64,000 bases of DNA from an uncultured Pedobacter sp. GTDB lineage: Bacteria; Bacteroidota; Bacteroidia; Sphingobacteriales; Sphingobacteriaceae. The position numbers were made by a program, and so were the translations under genes. Positions 43,000 through 52,042 of the stretch are shown here, in pieces. A model generated the notes under the pieces. That model did not search any database. It was given only the letters and a program-made list of their open reading frames with translations, and was not told the DNA's origin. The stretch spans positions 62,001 through 126,000 of the forward strand of contig NZ_CAJYOJ010000043.1 of assembly GCF_913776295.1 (NCBI RefSeq). The letters run 5' to 3'. How positions within the stretch are numbered: position 1 is the first letter of the stretch; each line of letters begins with the position of its first letter.

Positions 43000-44007
43000 A
43001 TGTCTGTAAAGATAGGAAATATAGATTTAGGTGAGTTCCCGTTATTACTGGCTCCAATGGAGGATGTAAGTGATCCACCGTTCCGTTACGTATGTAAGAA
43101 AAACGGGGCAGACATGATGTATACCGAATTTATTTCTTCGGAAGGCTTGATCCGCGATGCCGCAAAAAGTTTGCAAAAACTTGATATTTTCGAATATGAA
43201 AGACCGATCGGCATCCAGATTTTTGGTGGTGATATCGAACACATGCGCGAAGCTTCAGCAATTGCTTCTGCTGCAGGCCCTGATCTGGTTGATATTAATT
43301 ACGGATGTCCGGTAAAAAATGTGGTTTGCAAAGGTGCAGGTTCTAGTTTGCTTCAGGATATCGATAAAATGGTAAAAATGACTGATGCTGTTGTTAAAGC
43401 TTCGCATTTGCCTGTTACCGTAAAAACCCGCCTGGGCTGGGATGATCATACTAAAAATGTTTATGAAGTTGCCGAGCGACTTCAGGATGTAGGGATCCAG
43501 GCATTGACCATTCATGGCAGAACAAGGGCACAATTATACAAAGGAGAGGCAGATTGGAGTTTAATCCGTGAAATTAAACGTAATCCCCGCATAAAAATCC
43601 CAATTTTTGGCAATGGTGATGTAGATAGCCCTGAAAAAGCAGCCAATTGGCGTATGGAATACGAGGTAGATGGTATCATGATCGGCCGTGCTGCAATTGG
43701 TTATCCATGGATTTTTCGAGAAGTAAAACATTTCTTCAAAACTGGAAAACACTTAGCCGGACCAACCATAGACGAAAGAATTGAAGTTTGCCGTACACAT
43801 TTAGATAAATCACTGGAATGGAAAGGTCCTAAAACCGGTATTTTCGAAATGCGCCGGCATTATGCCAACTATTTCAAAGGTCTGCCAGATTTTAAACCGT
43901 ATCGGATGCGATTAGTTGCTGAATCAGAAATCAACAACATTTATAGCATTTTAGAAGAAGTGGCAGAAAAATTTGCCAACTATGACGCCACCAGTGTACT
44001 GGCTTGA
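43000..44007 (+). CDS. dusB: tRNA-dihydrouridine synthase (DusB type)
   Basis: Reduces specific uridines in tRNA D-loops using FMN and NADPH. A 335-residue TIM-barrel enzyme with LLAPMEDVSDPPFRYVCKKN at the N-terminus, the catalytic segment DINYGCPVKNVVCKGAGSSL with the proton-donating Cys, VKTRLGWDD, ALTIHGRTRAQLYKGEADWS and FGNGDVDSPEKA. The HGRTR and QLYKGxADW wording favours DusB. Followed 34 bp later by apaG on the same strand. Confidence 0.95.
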   Translation: MSVKIGNIDLGEFPLLLAPMEDVSDPPFRYVCKKNGADMMYTEFISSEGLIRDAAKSLQKLDIFEYERPIGIQIFGGDIEHMREASAIASAAGPDLVDINYGCPVKNVVCKGAGSSLLQDIDKMVKMTDAVVKASHLPVTVKTRLGWDDHTKNVYEVAERLQDVGIQALTIHGRTRAQLYKGEADWSLIREIKRNPRIKIPIFGNGDVDSPEKAANWRMEYEVDGIMIGRAAIGYPWIFREVKHFFKTGKHLAGPTIDERIEVCRTHLDKSLEWKGPKTGIFEMRRHYANYFKGLPDFKPYRMRLVAESEINNIYSILEEVAEKFANYDATSVLA

Positions 44008-44041
44008 TTTTTGAAAGTTTTTTCTTAAATTCGTTATTATC

Positions 44042-44428
44042 ATGGTTACAGCAATTACAGACGGTGTTAAGGTTTCAGTAGAAACGGTGTACCAGCCAGA
44101 ATATTCAAATCCGGCGAACGAACATTATATGTTTGCCTATCGTGTGGAAATTTCCAATCTTTCTGATTACGCTGTCCAATTGATGCGCCGCCAATGGTTG
44201 ATATTCGATTCGAACAGCAGCAAAAGAGAGGTAGAGGGTGAGGGTGTGGTTGGTTTACAGCCAATAATACAACCGGGAGAAACACATGTATATGTTTCGG
44301 GTTGTAACCTCAAAACCGATATGGGTAGCATGAAAGGTACCTATTTGATGAGACGTGATATGGATGGTTCAGAATTCGATGTTGATATTCCTGAGTTTCA
44401 ATTAATAGCCCCTTATAAATTAAATTAA
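44042..44428 (+). CDS. apaG: ApaG protein
   Basis: A 128-residue ApaG (FN3-like beta sandwich), recognised by TDGVKVSVETVYQPEYSNPA, then FAYRVEISNLSDYAVQLMRR and the signature RQWLIFDSNSSKREVEGEGV with VVGLQPIIQPGETHVYVSGC. Proteins of this family are linked to Co/Mg homeostasis and diadenosine-tetraphosphate metabolism by genetic context in enterobacteria, and the biochemical role is unclear. Here it follows dusB and has no apaH neighbour. Confidence 0.93.
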   Translation: MVTAITDGVKVSVETVYQPEYSNPANEHYMFAYRVEISNLSDYAVQLMRRQWLIFDSNSSKREVEGEGVVGLQPIIQPGETHVYVSGCNLKTDMGSMKGTYLMRRDMDGSEFDVDIPEFQLIAPYKLN

Positions 44429-44498
44429 TCTTTCCTTATTTTTCATCTTAATCGTAGTAGAAGCGCAAAACCAATATTCAGTTTTTAGAAAAGCAATT

Positions 44499-44940
44499 TC
44501 AGTTTTTTATTTTAAGTGTTAGTCCTGCTTTTGTTTCAAGTCCTCGCAGCGCTGCGGGCTTTTCACGCCAATCAGGTTTAAATTGCAGTGTTTCTGCCAA
44601 TTTTAAAGGTTGAACAGCGTGGCGTGTAAGCTCTTCTAATCTGATCCCAAATAGTACAACATACCATTTAACACATATTAAGCGGACGATTGTAGCTGGA
44701 TGCCGATATTTTCATTATTAGAAGCATATACGGGGACCGAAATTTTCCTCCTGTCATCAAACTGCCTTCCAAACAGATATTTTAAATAAGTCCATGAATT
44801 TGTTTCAGGGTCTATCTTGTTGGAAAAGATGATATGAATTCGGGGCAGCTATCGGATCAGCTGATGATCCGGTAATAACCAGAAACGGCCAGGATGATTT
44901 TCCCGGCCGCGTTGTATTTCATAATGGATATTCTCTAATC
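44499..44940 (-). pseudogene. Decayed gene of unknown family
   Basis: The roughly 500-bp gap between apaG and the YugP-like gene is not empty: the minus strand keeps protein-like text in two frames. From about 44940 it reads ENIHYEIQRGRENHPGRFWL, then a stop at 44849-44851, then IHIIFSNKIDPETNSWTYLK and FGRQFDDRRKISVPVYASNN to a stop at 44678-44680. A second frame continues KWYVVLFGIRLEELTRHAVQ and LAETLQFKPDWREKPAALRG to a stop at 44499-44501. That is one internal stop plus one frameshift, as expected of a relic about 145 codons long. I do not recognise the family. Its 5' part would overlap the end of the zinc peptidase gene, so it is truncated. Confidence 0.5.
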
Positions 44941-45651
44941 CCTGCTTCGTCCAAAAAGCATCGATGCATAATATAATAAATTGGCTAATGCACCCACAGC
45001 CGCAACCACGTAAGTCATGGCTGCCCACCAAAGCGCATCTTTAGCCTGCGCATTTTCTTCCTGTGTTTGCATCACTCCATTGTTGTTTTTTAGCCAGGCC
45101 AATGCACGGTTACTGGCATCAAATTCTACTGGTAGGGTAATGATACTAAATATGGTTACCAGTGCTAAACCCACTACACCAATCGCCAAAACAATAGGGT
45201 TTCCGGTAAAACCTATTAACAAAACACCAATTAATAAAACCCATTGCAAAAGATTAGATGATATGCTCACCACAGGAACCATGCTGCTTCTTAACTGTAA
45301 CCAGTGATATGATTTTGCCTGTTGCACCGCATGGCCACACTCATGAGCCGCTACTGCCGCCGCCGCTACGCTTCGGCTGTAGTATACATCTGTACTCAAA
45401 TTCACGGTTTTATCGGATGGATTGTAATGATCTGTTAATTGTCCTTCGGTACTCATCACCTTCACATCGTATATTCCATTATCATGCAGCATTCTTTCTG
45501 CTACCTCTTTGCCCGATAAACCAGAGCTTAATTGCATTTCGGCATACTTGGAAAACTTGTTTCTAAACCGCCATTGTACAAACATGCTCAGCAATAATAC
45601 CGGGATGATTAATATTAAATAAACTCCCATTTTCTTTTGTATGTTTTTCAT
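44935..45651 (-). CDS. YugP-like neutral zinc metallopeptidase
   Basis: A 238-residue membrane protein of the COG2738 (YugP) family. Helices lie at about residues 10-28, 118-140, 143-165 and 205-230. The zincin motif HECGH (residues 103-107) sits in AAVAAHECGHAVQQAKSYHW, and an upstream cytoplasmic or periplasmic part includes DHYNPSDKTVNLSTDVYYSR. Substrate unknown. It sits between two gene relics, but is itself intact and full length. Confidence 0.9.
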   Translation of the reverse strand: MKNIQKKMGVYLILIIPVLLLSMFVQWRFRNKFSKYAEMQLSSGLSGKEVAERMLHDNGIYDVKVMSTEGQLTDHYNPSDKTVNLSTDVYYSRSVAAAAVAAHECGHAVQQAKSYHWLQLRSSMVPVVSISSNLLQWVLLIGVLLIGFTGNPIVLAIGVVGLALVTIFSIITLPVEFDASNRALAWLKNNNGVMQTQEENAQAKDALWWAAMTYVVAAVGALANLLYYASMLFGRSRD

Positions 45652-45713
45652 TTAGCCTATATCAAAAAGCGTTCCCATATTATTTAAAGTTTAAAAAACA
45701 GTACATTTATACG

Positions 45714-46742
45714 ATGCCAACCAAACACTCATACTAGGAAAAAGAATTATCTTTTTTAATTATGATGCGATTTTGATTAGCAGCGGAATAATAGGGTTAA
45801 ACGCTACTATCCACCTTAAAAAAACAGCTTCTTCCTTAAAGCCAGTCATACTCGAAAAGGTTTTTTACCTACAGGCGTAGGTACAAAAAATGCAGGTTTT
45901 GCTTGTTTTGGAAGCATTTCTGAACTCATTGAACAAGAGGAAATGACCGGTAGCGATTCCCTTACAATACTTATCGAAAAACGGTGGAAAGGTCTGCTCA
46001 AACTACGCTAATTGCTGAGCGATAATACCATTGATTATCAATGCCTCGGAGGATATGAACTATTTAAAAAAGAAGACAGTTTTTCAACCGAACAGGGTGT
46101 ATCCAAAATTGAACATTTTAACTTTTTGGTTAATGACATTGCCGGATTCAATGCTTTTTGTTTAAACAATAAAAAAATCAGTCTCTTTGGTTTCGATAGT
46201 GTAGATTGTTTTAGTCAGAAATCAATATGAGGCCCAGATTGATAGTGGTAAAATGATGTATGCTTTAATTCAGTATGCACAACAAGTCGGCATAGGCATT
46301 TTTAACAATTGCAATGTAGACCAGATTAAAGAAGAATCAAAAGGTTTTCGCCTGATTACCCAAAATGGAAATTTTTTATGTAAAAGATTGATGGTTACTA
46401 CAAATGCCTTTATTAAAGATTTATATCCTGATGTGGATATCAATCCCGGACGCGGTCAGGTTTTGATAACCAAACCCATCAAAAATTTGAAGATAAAGGG
46501 CACTTTCCATTACGATAAAGGTTACGCTTGAGCAGCTACTAAAAGAAGTCATCTTACCAACCGCTAAATATGAAATTGATTATCGTTGGAGTGGGATTAT
46601 GGCCTTTGGTAAAACACTTGAACCACTTATTGAAGAAATCCGTCCGAATGTATTTTGTGCAACCAGGTGCAACGGTATGGGAGTTGCTATTGGTTCGCAA
46701 ATCGAAGAAGATGTGGCGAAACTTATATTAAAAAAATTATAA
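45714..46742 (+). pseudogene. FAD-dependent oxidoreductase (DAO family), frameshifted
   Basis: About 1 kb encodes pieces of one FAD-dependent amine/amino-acid oxidase-like protein in changing frames. The FAD-binding start is FFNYDAILISSGIIGLNATI (the usual GxGxxG has become SSGIIG), then a frameshift near 45862, FLPTGVGTKNAGFACFGSIS, a break near 46008, DYQCLGGYELFKKEDSFSTE, another near 46210, MMYALIQYAQQVGIGIFNNC, GRGQVLITKPIKNLKIKGTF, a break near 46530, and DYRWSGIMAFGKTLEPLIEE followed by NGMGVAIGSQIEEDVAKLIL. At least four disruptions make it non-functional. Two short open frames (46012-46230 and 46253-46531) are fragments of it. It ends beside the Doc toxin gene. Confidence 0.88.
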
Positions 46743-47171
46743 CAAGCCTTTTGCATAAATAACCTTAAGTTTAATTTCCTCACTAAAATCATCTTCATAA
46801 ATAATGGAGGTAATAATTTCTTGTAATAGAACTTTGTTTATTCTATTGTCAGCTACGTCTACAGCTACATTTTCCATTTCCTTAATGAATTTTTGAACTT
46901 TCAGACCACAATCATTAATAATAAGAAAATATGCAGATAAAGCAATTGATGCCCTTTTATTACCATCATTAAAACTATGGTTCTTATTAATAGAGAAAAA
47001 AAGATGAGTAATTTTATCTTCAATTCTTGGGTAATAAAAGTCATTCTTTATATGTTCCAATGTACTTTCTAAAAGACCTATATTTAAAATTCCTAAAATA
47101 CCACCTGAATTATTAATAATTTCATCGTGAACTAAAATTGCATGATGTGTATCAAAGTATGAGAATGACAT
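46737..47171 (-). CDS. Doc-type (death-on-curing, Fic fold) toxin
   Basis: A 144-residue Fic/Doc-fold protein. The active-site loop is HSFNDGNKR at residues 65-73 within SINKNHSFNDGNKRASIALS, matching the Doc variant, whose known members inactivate translation factor EF-Tu by phosphorylation and not by AMPylation. The N-terminus HHAILVHDEIINNSGG and the helix GLLESTLEHIK also fit Doc. Whether this copy kills cells is unknown. Its ATG overlaps the stop of the upstream regulator gene by one base, and its 3' end overlaps the convergent pseudogene by six bases. Composition is markedly AT-richer than flanking genes, hinting at transfer. Confidence 0.85.
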   Translation of the reverse strand: MSFSYFDTHHAILVHDEIINNSGGILGILNIGLLESTLEHIKNDFYYPRIEDKITHLFFSINKNHSFNDGNKRASIALSAYFLIINDCGLKVQKFIKEMENVAVDVADNRINKVLLQEIITSIIYEDDFSEEIKLKVIYAKGLL

Positions 47172-48181
47172 TATCTATCTTTAAGTCTTTTAAAAACATC
47201 CAATAACTCTGGATTATCAATAATTCTATTTAATAAATCTTTACTCTTATTGTCTAAAAAACGTTCATAATCATTTAAACCTAATGAAGATATATAAGGA
47301 ATTAATCTTTTATGGGTAATGTTCCTTAGGCCATAGTCTCTACTCGCCATTTTATTTCGAGCATCTTCAATCTGCGGTATCCAAAATCTTTGCTGAGAGA
47401 ACTTGACAATTAATTCATCTAATTCTATCGGCTTTAATTTTCTATTGAGTTTTTCATATGTTCTTTTCATTTCATCTGCAATTCCTATCTCAAATGAAGC
47501 TATTAGTTTTAATACTTCAGAATACATAGTATCTCTAGGATTTTCCTTTTCTTCTAATTGCAAAATTTGTCTATATTCTTTGGCATCCTCTTTAAAAATC
47601 ACTTTATAAATTGAATCTGTATATACAGCATATTTGTAATTCCCCATTTCCAAAAAATTGCTTAATGCAGTTGTAAATTCTTTTCTATAAGCTGGCTCTC
47701 TAGAAATAGCAACTAAAAACTCTTCGTCTCTCTGATTTATATACTTAGTAGACCCACCAAGTTTATCATTTAAAGTATCTATAACTATATCTAATATTGT
47801 GCTTCTTAATGCTTTAGCTTTTTCACTTTCAGTCAATAGCATCCCTAAATTGAGAAAAGCTCTAAAATTGAAAACAGCCAATTGAGGAGCCTTCGCCCCC
47901 TCTTGTAGCATCCATTTAAATTGATCTTTAAATTCTTTAAGTGCTTTTCCTTTTAGATTTATATATCCATTATGTTTTAATTCATTTTCATTTTGTGAAA
48001 GGTATCTATCTATAGTTGAATTATCTATGCCATAAAATTCTGCTACTTGTTGCCGTGTAAATCTATATTCACCTTCGAACATCATACCTATGATCCCTAA
48101 ATAATTTTTTATATTTTCTATGGCATTTTGATTATTAAGAATATTTTGCCTATCAATTGCTGATACTGTTAAATCTTTCAT
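47171..48181 (-). CDS. HTH DNA-binding protein, putative antitoxin/regulator partner of Doc
   Basis: A 336-residue protein. Residues about 25-75 contain a helix-turn-helix-like region (FTRQQVAEFYGIDNSTIDRY, then LSQNENELKHNGYINLKGKA), followed by RAFLNLGMLLTESEKAKALR and STILDIVIDTLNDKLGGSTK, which resemble RhuM/KilA-N-related proteins often seen with Fic/Doc toxins. The C-terminal 130 residues are helical and unassigned. Known Doc antitoxins (Phd) are about 75 residues, so this partner is very large. Translation is coupled to the toxin (TAATG). The AT-rich composition matches the toxin gene and not the flanks. The antitoxin role is inferred only from position. Confidence 0.7.
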   Translation of the reverse strand: MKDLTVSAIDRQNILNNQNAIENIKNYLGIIGMMFEGEYRFTRQQVAEFYGIDNSTIDRYLSQNENELKHNGYINLKGKALKEFKDQFKWMLQEGAKAPQLAVFNFRAFLNLGMLLTESEKAKALRSTILDIVIDTLNDKLGGSTKYINQRDEEFLVAISREPAYRKEFTTALSNFLEMGNYKYAVYTDSIYKVIFKEDAKEYRQILQLEEKENPRDTMYSEVLKLIASFEIGIADEMKRTYEKLNRKLKPIELDELIVKFSQQRFWIPQIEDARNKMASRDYGLRNITHKRLIPYISSLGLNDYERFLDNKSKDLLNRIIDNPELLDVFKRLKDR

Positions 48182-48211
48182 TTTTACAAAAATTGTTGAA
48201 AACTTTTAAAT

Positions 48212-48235
48212 GTTCCCCTTATGAATAAGGTAAAC
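48212..48235. promoter_or_regulatory. Possible operator palindrome upstream of the Doc module
   Basis: CCTTAT and ATAAGG face each other around GA at 48217-48230, with partial outer symmetry (GTT...AAC). It lies about 35 bp before the start of the HTH gene, where an autoregulatory site would be expected. Confidence 0.35.
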
Positions 48236-48337
48236 ATAACATAAGTAATTGATTTAATGAGTTTTATGATGTGTTAAAATATTTTTAAATAATATTAACA
48301 TTTATTTAATTACTAAACAAATATAGTTTTTATTGTC

Positions 48338-49177
48338 TTACTTAAACACCACCGTTTTATTTCCGCTAACAAAAACCCGGTCTTCAAAAATGAGTTCTAA
48401 TGCTTCCAATAAAACTTTTTTCTCTATTTCCTTACCGGCACGTACCATTTCTTTCACGCCAAAGTTATGGTCCACATGGTTGGTATGTTGGGTAATAATA
48501 GGCCCTTCATCTAAATTATCGGTAACAAAATGTGCGGTAGCCCCAATAATTTTTACCCCACGCTCAAAAGCCTGGCGATAAGGGTTAGCACCTATAAAAG
48601 CTGGTAAGAAAGAATGATGGATGTTAATGATTTTACCAGCATAATCCTTCACAAAATCAGCTGAAAGAATGCGCATAAACTTGGCTAATACCAGGTAATC
48701 TACTTCGAATTGATTAATGATGTTTTTTACTTCATCCTCGAATACACTCTTATCTTTATTGTTATGATCGACGTAAAAATAAGGAATACCTAGTTTCTCG
48801 GTAAAATCCCTCAAACTTTCATAATTACCAATAACACATTGAACATTTGCCCCTAAAGTTTTAAAATGGTTTTTAATCAGTATTTCTGCCAAACAATGAT
48901 ACTCTTTCGTGACCAGGACAGCAACCTGCTTTTCCTGTTTGGTAATTAAATTTACCTTTGCCGCGTTTGGTAAGTTCTCTAACAGTTTATCCTTTAATTT
49001 TTCTGAATATTCAACGTTTCCGGTACAGGCAATCCTGGTAAAAAATGCTCTATTAGCTTCATCTACAAACTCGCGCATGGCAACAATATTCAAATGATGT
49101 GCAGCCAGCACGCGGGTAATATGGGTAACTAAACCAACTTGATCGGGACAAGAAATAAGGACGGTTAAAGCGTTCAT
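48338..49177 (-). CDS. purU: Formyltetrahydrofolate deformylase
   Basis: Hydrolyses 10-formyl-tetrahydrofolate to formate and tetrahydrofolate, balancing one-carbon pools. The 279-residue chain has an N-terminal ACT domain (LISCPDQVGLVTHITRVLAA) and a C-terminal formyltransferase domain with DHNNKDKSVFEDEVKNIINQ, then NIHHSFLPAFIGANPYRQAF and GATAHFVTDNLDEGPIITQ containing the catalytic His and Asp. An in-frame codon at 49198 would add seven residues; the ATG at 49177 matches the family start. Confidence 0.95.
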   Translation of the reverse strand: MNALTVLISCPDQVGLVTHITRVLAAHHLNIVAMREFVDEANRAFFTRIACTGNVEYSEKLKDKLLENLPNAAKVNLITKQEKQVAVLVTKEYHCLAEILIKNHFKTLGANVQCVIGNYESLRDFTEKLGIPYFYVDHNNKDKSVFEDEVKNIINQFEVDYLVLAKFMRILSADFVKDYAGKIINIHHSFLPAFIGANPYRQAFERGVKIIGATAHFVTDNLDEGPIITQHTNHVDHNFGVKEMVRAGKEIEKKVLLEALELIFEDRVFVSGNKTVVFK

Positions 49178-49295
49178 TTTTAAAATACTAATATCCAATT
49201 ATAACTAATTTTTACGGTTTTATCTGGCTCAAACTGACTAATTTTTTTTGGTATATCTATTTTAAATCTTCACTTTTACTAAAATTTTTATCATT

Positions 49296-50666
49296 ATGGA
49301 AAACATCGGCATTGCTTTACTAATTGTTATTTTAATCGTTCTGTTTATTTTATTGCTAAAGAAACCTAAAGCTCAGCCTTCTATCATTTCTTTAGAAGAT
49401 TTTGAACGTATAAAAAGTGAAAATGAGCTTTTAAAAATCAGTCTAGCCAAAGCCGAAGAACGCGTTTCTAATTTATCTGCTGAAAAAGAACACATTACTA
49501 TTTTACTTAAAGAAGAACAACAACGCTTAATTGATGAATTACAGGCTGAGCGCGACCGGCTTGCTGATGCCAACCGTGAGCTGGAAAGTACGAGGTCATT
49601 TTACCTGGCTGAAAAAGAAAAATTGGCAGAACAAAAATTAAGTTATGAGCAGTCTCAACAAAAGTTGAACAAAGATTTCGAACTCATTGCCAATAAGATT
49701 CTCGAAGAAAAATCCACTAAATTTATAGAGCAGAACCGTACCAACCTGGATATCATTCTCAATCCGCTGAAAGAAAATATTAAGGCTTTTGAAGATAAAG
49801 TAGAAAAGGTTTACAAAGCAGAGTCAGATGAAAGAAATATACTAAAAGGGGTCATTTCAGAATTACAGATTCAAAGTAAACTTATTCAGGAAGATGCCCA
49901 TAATTTAACCAGGGCTTTAAAAGGCGACAATAAAAAACAGGGGAACTGGGGAGAAATCATCTTGGAAAAGGTTTTGGAGCGATCCGGTTTAGTTCGAGGT
50001 CAGGAATATCGTATCCAGGCCTCTCATACTTCAGCTGAGGGTAGCCGTTACCAGCCAGATGTGGTAATAGATCTGCCTGATGATAAACACCTCATTGTTG
50101 ATGCTAAGGTAAGTTTAGTTGCTTACGAGCGTTCTGTATCTGCAGATACAGATGAAGAGCGTGAAAGCTATGTAAAGCAACACCTGGCCTCAATTAAGAA
50201 CCACATCCAGGAACTGTCATCAAAAAACTATCATGATTTATATAAAATCAATTCTCCTGATTTTGTTTTATTATTTGTACCCATTGAATCTTCTTTTAGT
50301 ATCGCCATACAAAAAGATGCCGAACTCTTCAATTTTGCATGGGACAGGAGAGTCGTAATCGTAAGTCCGTCTACTCTGTTAGCTACTTTGCGCACCATAG
50401 CCAGTATATGGAAACAGGAACGCCAAAACCGCAACGTGATGGAAATTGCCCGTTTAAGTGGCAGCATGTACGACAAGTTTGTAGGTTTTATAGCTGATAT
50501 GGAGAATATTGGAAAACATATTAAAAATGGACAGGATGCTTATGATAAAGCCATTAACAAATTATCAGCCGGCGCGGGAAATTTAACAAACACTTCAGAA
50601 AAGATAAAAAAATTGGGTGCTAAAACAACCAAGCAAATTGACTTGAAATATTTGGATATGGAATAA
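49296..50666 (+). CDS. rmuC: DNA recombination protein RmuC
   Basis: A 456-residue RmuC, which limits inverted-repeat recombination and carries a PD-(D/E)XK-like nuclease core. One N-terminal membrane helix (about residues 5-22), then a long coiled coil (about 30-190), then the core with NKKQGNWGEIILEKVLERSG, the region LIVDAKVSLVAYERSVSADT and VPIESSFSIAIQKDAELF, and a closing helix. All family blocks are present. It is monocistronic and followed by a perfect 9-bp hairpin. Confidence 0.93.
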   Translation: MENIGIALLIVILIVLFILLLKKPKAQPSIISLEDFERIKSENELLKISLAKAEERVSNLSAEKEHITILLKEEQQRLIDELQAERDRLADANRELESTRSFYLAEKEKLAEQKLSYEQSQQKLNKDFELIANKILEEKSTKFIEQNRTNLDIILNPLKENIKAFEDKVEKVYKAESDERNILKGVISELQIQSKLIQEDAHNLTRALKGDNKKQGNWGEIILEKVLERSGLVRGQEYRIQASHTSAEGSRYQPDVVIDLPDDKHLIVDAKVSLVAYERSVSADTDEERESYVKQHLASIKNHIQELSSKNYHDLYKINSPDFVLLFVPIESSFSIAIQKDAELFNFAWDRRVVIVSPSTLLATLRTIASIWKQERQNRNVMEIARLSGSMYDKFVGFIADMENIGKHIKNGQDAYDKAINKLSAGAGNLTNTSEKIKKLGAKTTKQIDLKYLDME

Positions 50667-50674
50667 GTTAATTT

Positions 50675-50695
50675 CGGTTGGTGAGACACCAACCG
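50675..50695. other. Perfect 9-bp hairpin after rmuC
   Basis: CGGTTGGTG and CACCAACCG pair exactly around AGA. There is no T-run on either side, so it may be a weak terminator or an mRNA 3'-end stabiliser. Confidence 0.5.
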
Positions 50696-50737
50696 ATAGA
50701 AAAATGCAATTTATGGCTAGATACCTCTTAAAAAAAT

Positions 50738-50850
50738 CGTCATTTCGAACGAAGTGCAACGAGTCGAGAAATCTGCACAAACAGACCTCTACCCACCTGA
50801 ACGGGCAGGCATAGGCGCGCATTTCGCTACACTACAGTCGAGACGACGAT
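50738..50850. repeat. REP-like intergenic element 6
   Basis: CGTCATTTCGAACGAAGTGC and CTACAGTCGAGACGACGATC form the ends; an inner GCACGAGTCGAG-like motif is present. It separates rmuC from thiL. Confidence 0.55.
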
Positions 50851-50867
50851 CGATTTTTTATAAAAAT

Positions 50868-51908
50868 CTATTTCTTAAAAGCATTCCAGCCCTGAGCTTT
50901 AAGCTCGTGTACATTATTTGACTTGGAAACCATTTTACAACCTGAATTTTTATCCGTTACATGACCGATTACCGTGATATCTACGTCATGTTTGAGTTTT
51001 TTATAATCATCCTGGCTAATGGTAAACAGCAACTCATAATCTTCGCCACCACTTAGTGCACAAACCGTTGGATCAATTCCCAGTTCACGTGCGGTTTCAT
51101 AAGTCATCGGATCCAAAGGAATTTTCTCCTCGTAAATGGTCATTCCTTTATCTGATTGTTCGGCCAGATGCAAAATCTCTGAGGCCAGGCCATCCGAAAC
51201 ATCGATCATAGAAGTGGGTTTAATATCCATTTCTTCCAATAATGCTACAATATCCATCCTGGCTTCCGGTTTCAATTGCCGTTCGATGATATAATCTTTA
51301 CCTTCTAAGTCTGGTTGGATCTGTGGATTTTCCAGATAGATCAATTTCTCCCTTTCCAAAATCTGCAGACCTAAATAAGCGCCGCCCAAATCGCCGGAAA
51401 CGCATAACAAATCATGCTCCTGCGCACCATTTCTGTACACCACTTTATCAGCATCAGCATAACCAATACTGGTAATACTGATCACCAAACCTTGCTTACT
51501 TGATGAAGTATCACCCCCGATTAAATCGATATTGTATTTATTACAGGCCAGTTCAATGCCTTTATAAATTTCTTCCACCGCTTCTAACGGAAATTTGCTC
51601 GACAAACCCAGTGAAACGGTAATCTGACTTGCCTTTCCGTTCATGGCATAAATATCACTCAGGTTTACTTGTACAGCTTTGTAACCCAGGTGCATTAACG
51701 GCACATAAGCCAGATCAAAGTGGATTCCTTCCAATAACAAATCGGTTGAAATTAAAGTCTGTTTGCCTTTGGCATCCAGCACTGCAGCATCATCGCCCAC
51801 ACCTTTTACCGAATAGTCATTTTTAACTTTAAAATTAGTCGTCAGGTGTTTAATTAACCCAAATTCACCTAATTCGCTGATATCTGTACGTTCTTTATTT
51901 TCAAACAT
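50868..51908 (-). CDS. thiL: Thiamine-monophosphate kinase
   Basis: Phosphorylates thiamine monophosphate to the pyrophosphate, the active cofactor. The 346-residue AIR-synthase-fold protein shows GVGDDAAVLDAKGKQTLIST with the Mg-ATP aspartates, YKAVQVNLSDIYAMNGKASQ, IDLIGGDTSSSKQGLVISIT, MIDVSDGLASEILHLAEQSD and LSGGEDYELLFTI. Other thiamine genes are not in the window. It reads towards rmuC and away from the symporter gene. Confidence 0.94.
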   Translation of the reverse strand: MFENKERTDISELGEFGLIKHLTTNFKVKNDYSVKGVGDDAAVLDAKGKQTLISTDLLLEGIHFDLAYVPLMHLGYKAVQVNLSDIYAMNGKASQITVSLGLSSKFPLEAVEEIYKGIELACNKYNIDLIGGDTSSSKQGLVISITSIGYADADKVVYRNGAQEHDLLCVSGDLGGAYLGLQILEREKLIYLENPQIQPDLEGKDYIIERQLKPEARMDIVALLEEMDIKPTSMIDVSDGLASEILHLAEQSDKGMTIYEEKIPLDPMTYETARELGIDPTVCALSGGEDYELLFTISQDDYKKLKHDVDITVIGHVTDKNSGCKMVSKSNNVHELKAQGWNAFKK

Positions 51909-51956
51909 AAGTTATATTTAGAGGCAAAGCCTTATTTTATTTTTAAAAATTTAACT

Positions 51957-52042
51957 GTCATGTCATGCTGAGTGCAGCGAAGAATCTTTGTCTGAAAGCA
52001 ATGGCTTCATAGCAGCAGATCCTTCCTTCGTCAGGATGACAG
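51957..52042. repeat. REP-like intergenic element 7 overlapping the end of the symporter gene
   Basis: TCATGTCATGCTGAGTGCAG starts it and CTTCGTCAGGATGACAGATT ends it. The inverted half runs into the symporter gene and provides its last codons and stop at 52031-52033. Confidence 0.6.

Noticed and set aside
46012-46531. Two separate small genes (46012-46230 and 46253-46531)
   Set aside because: Both are consecutive fragments of one frameshifted FAD oxidoreductase.
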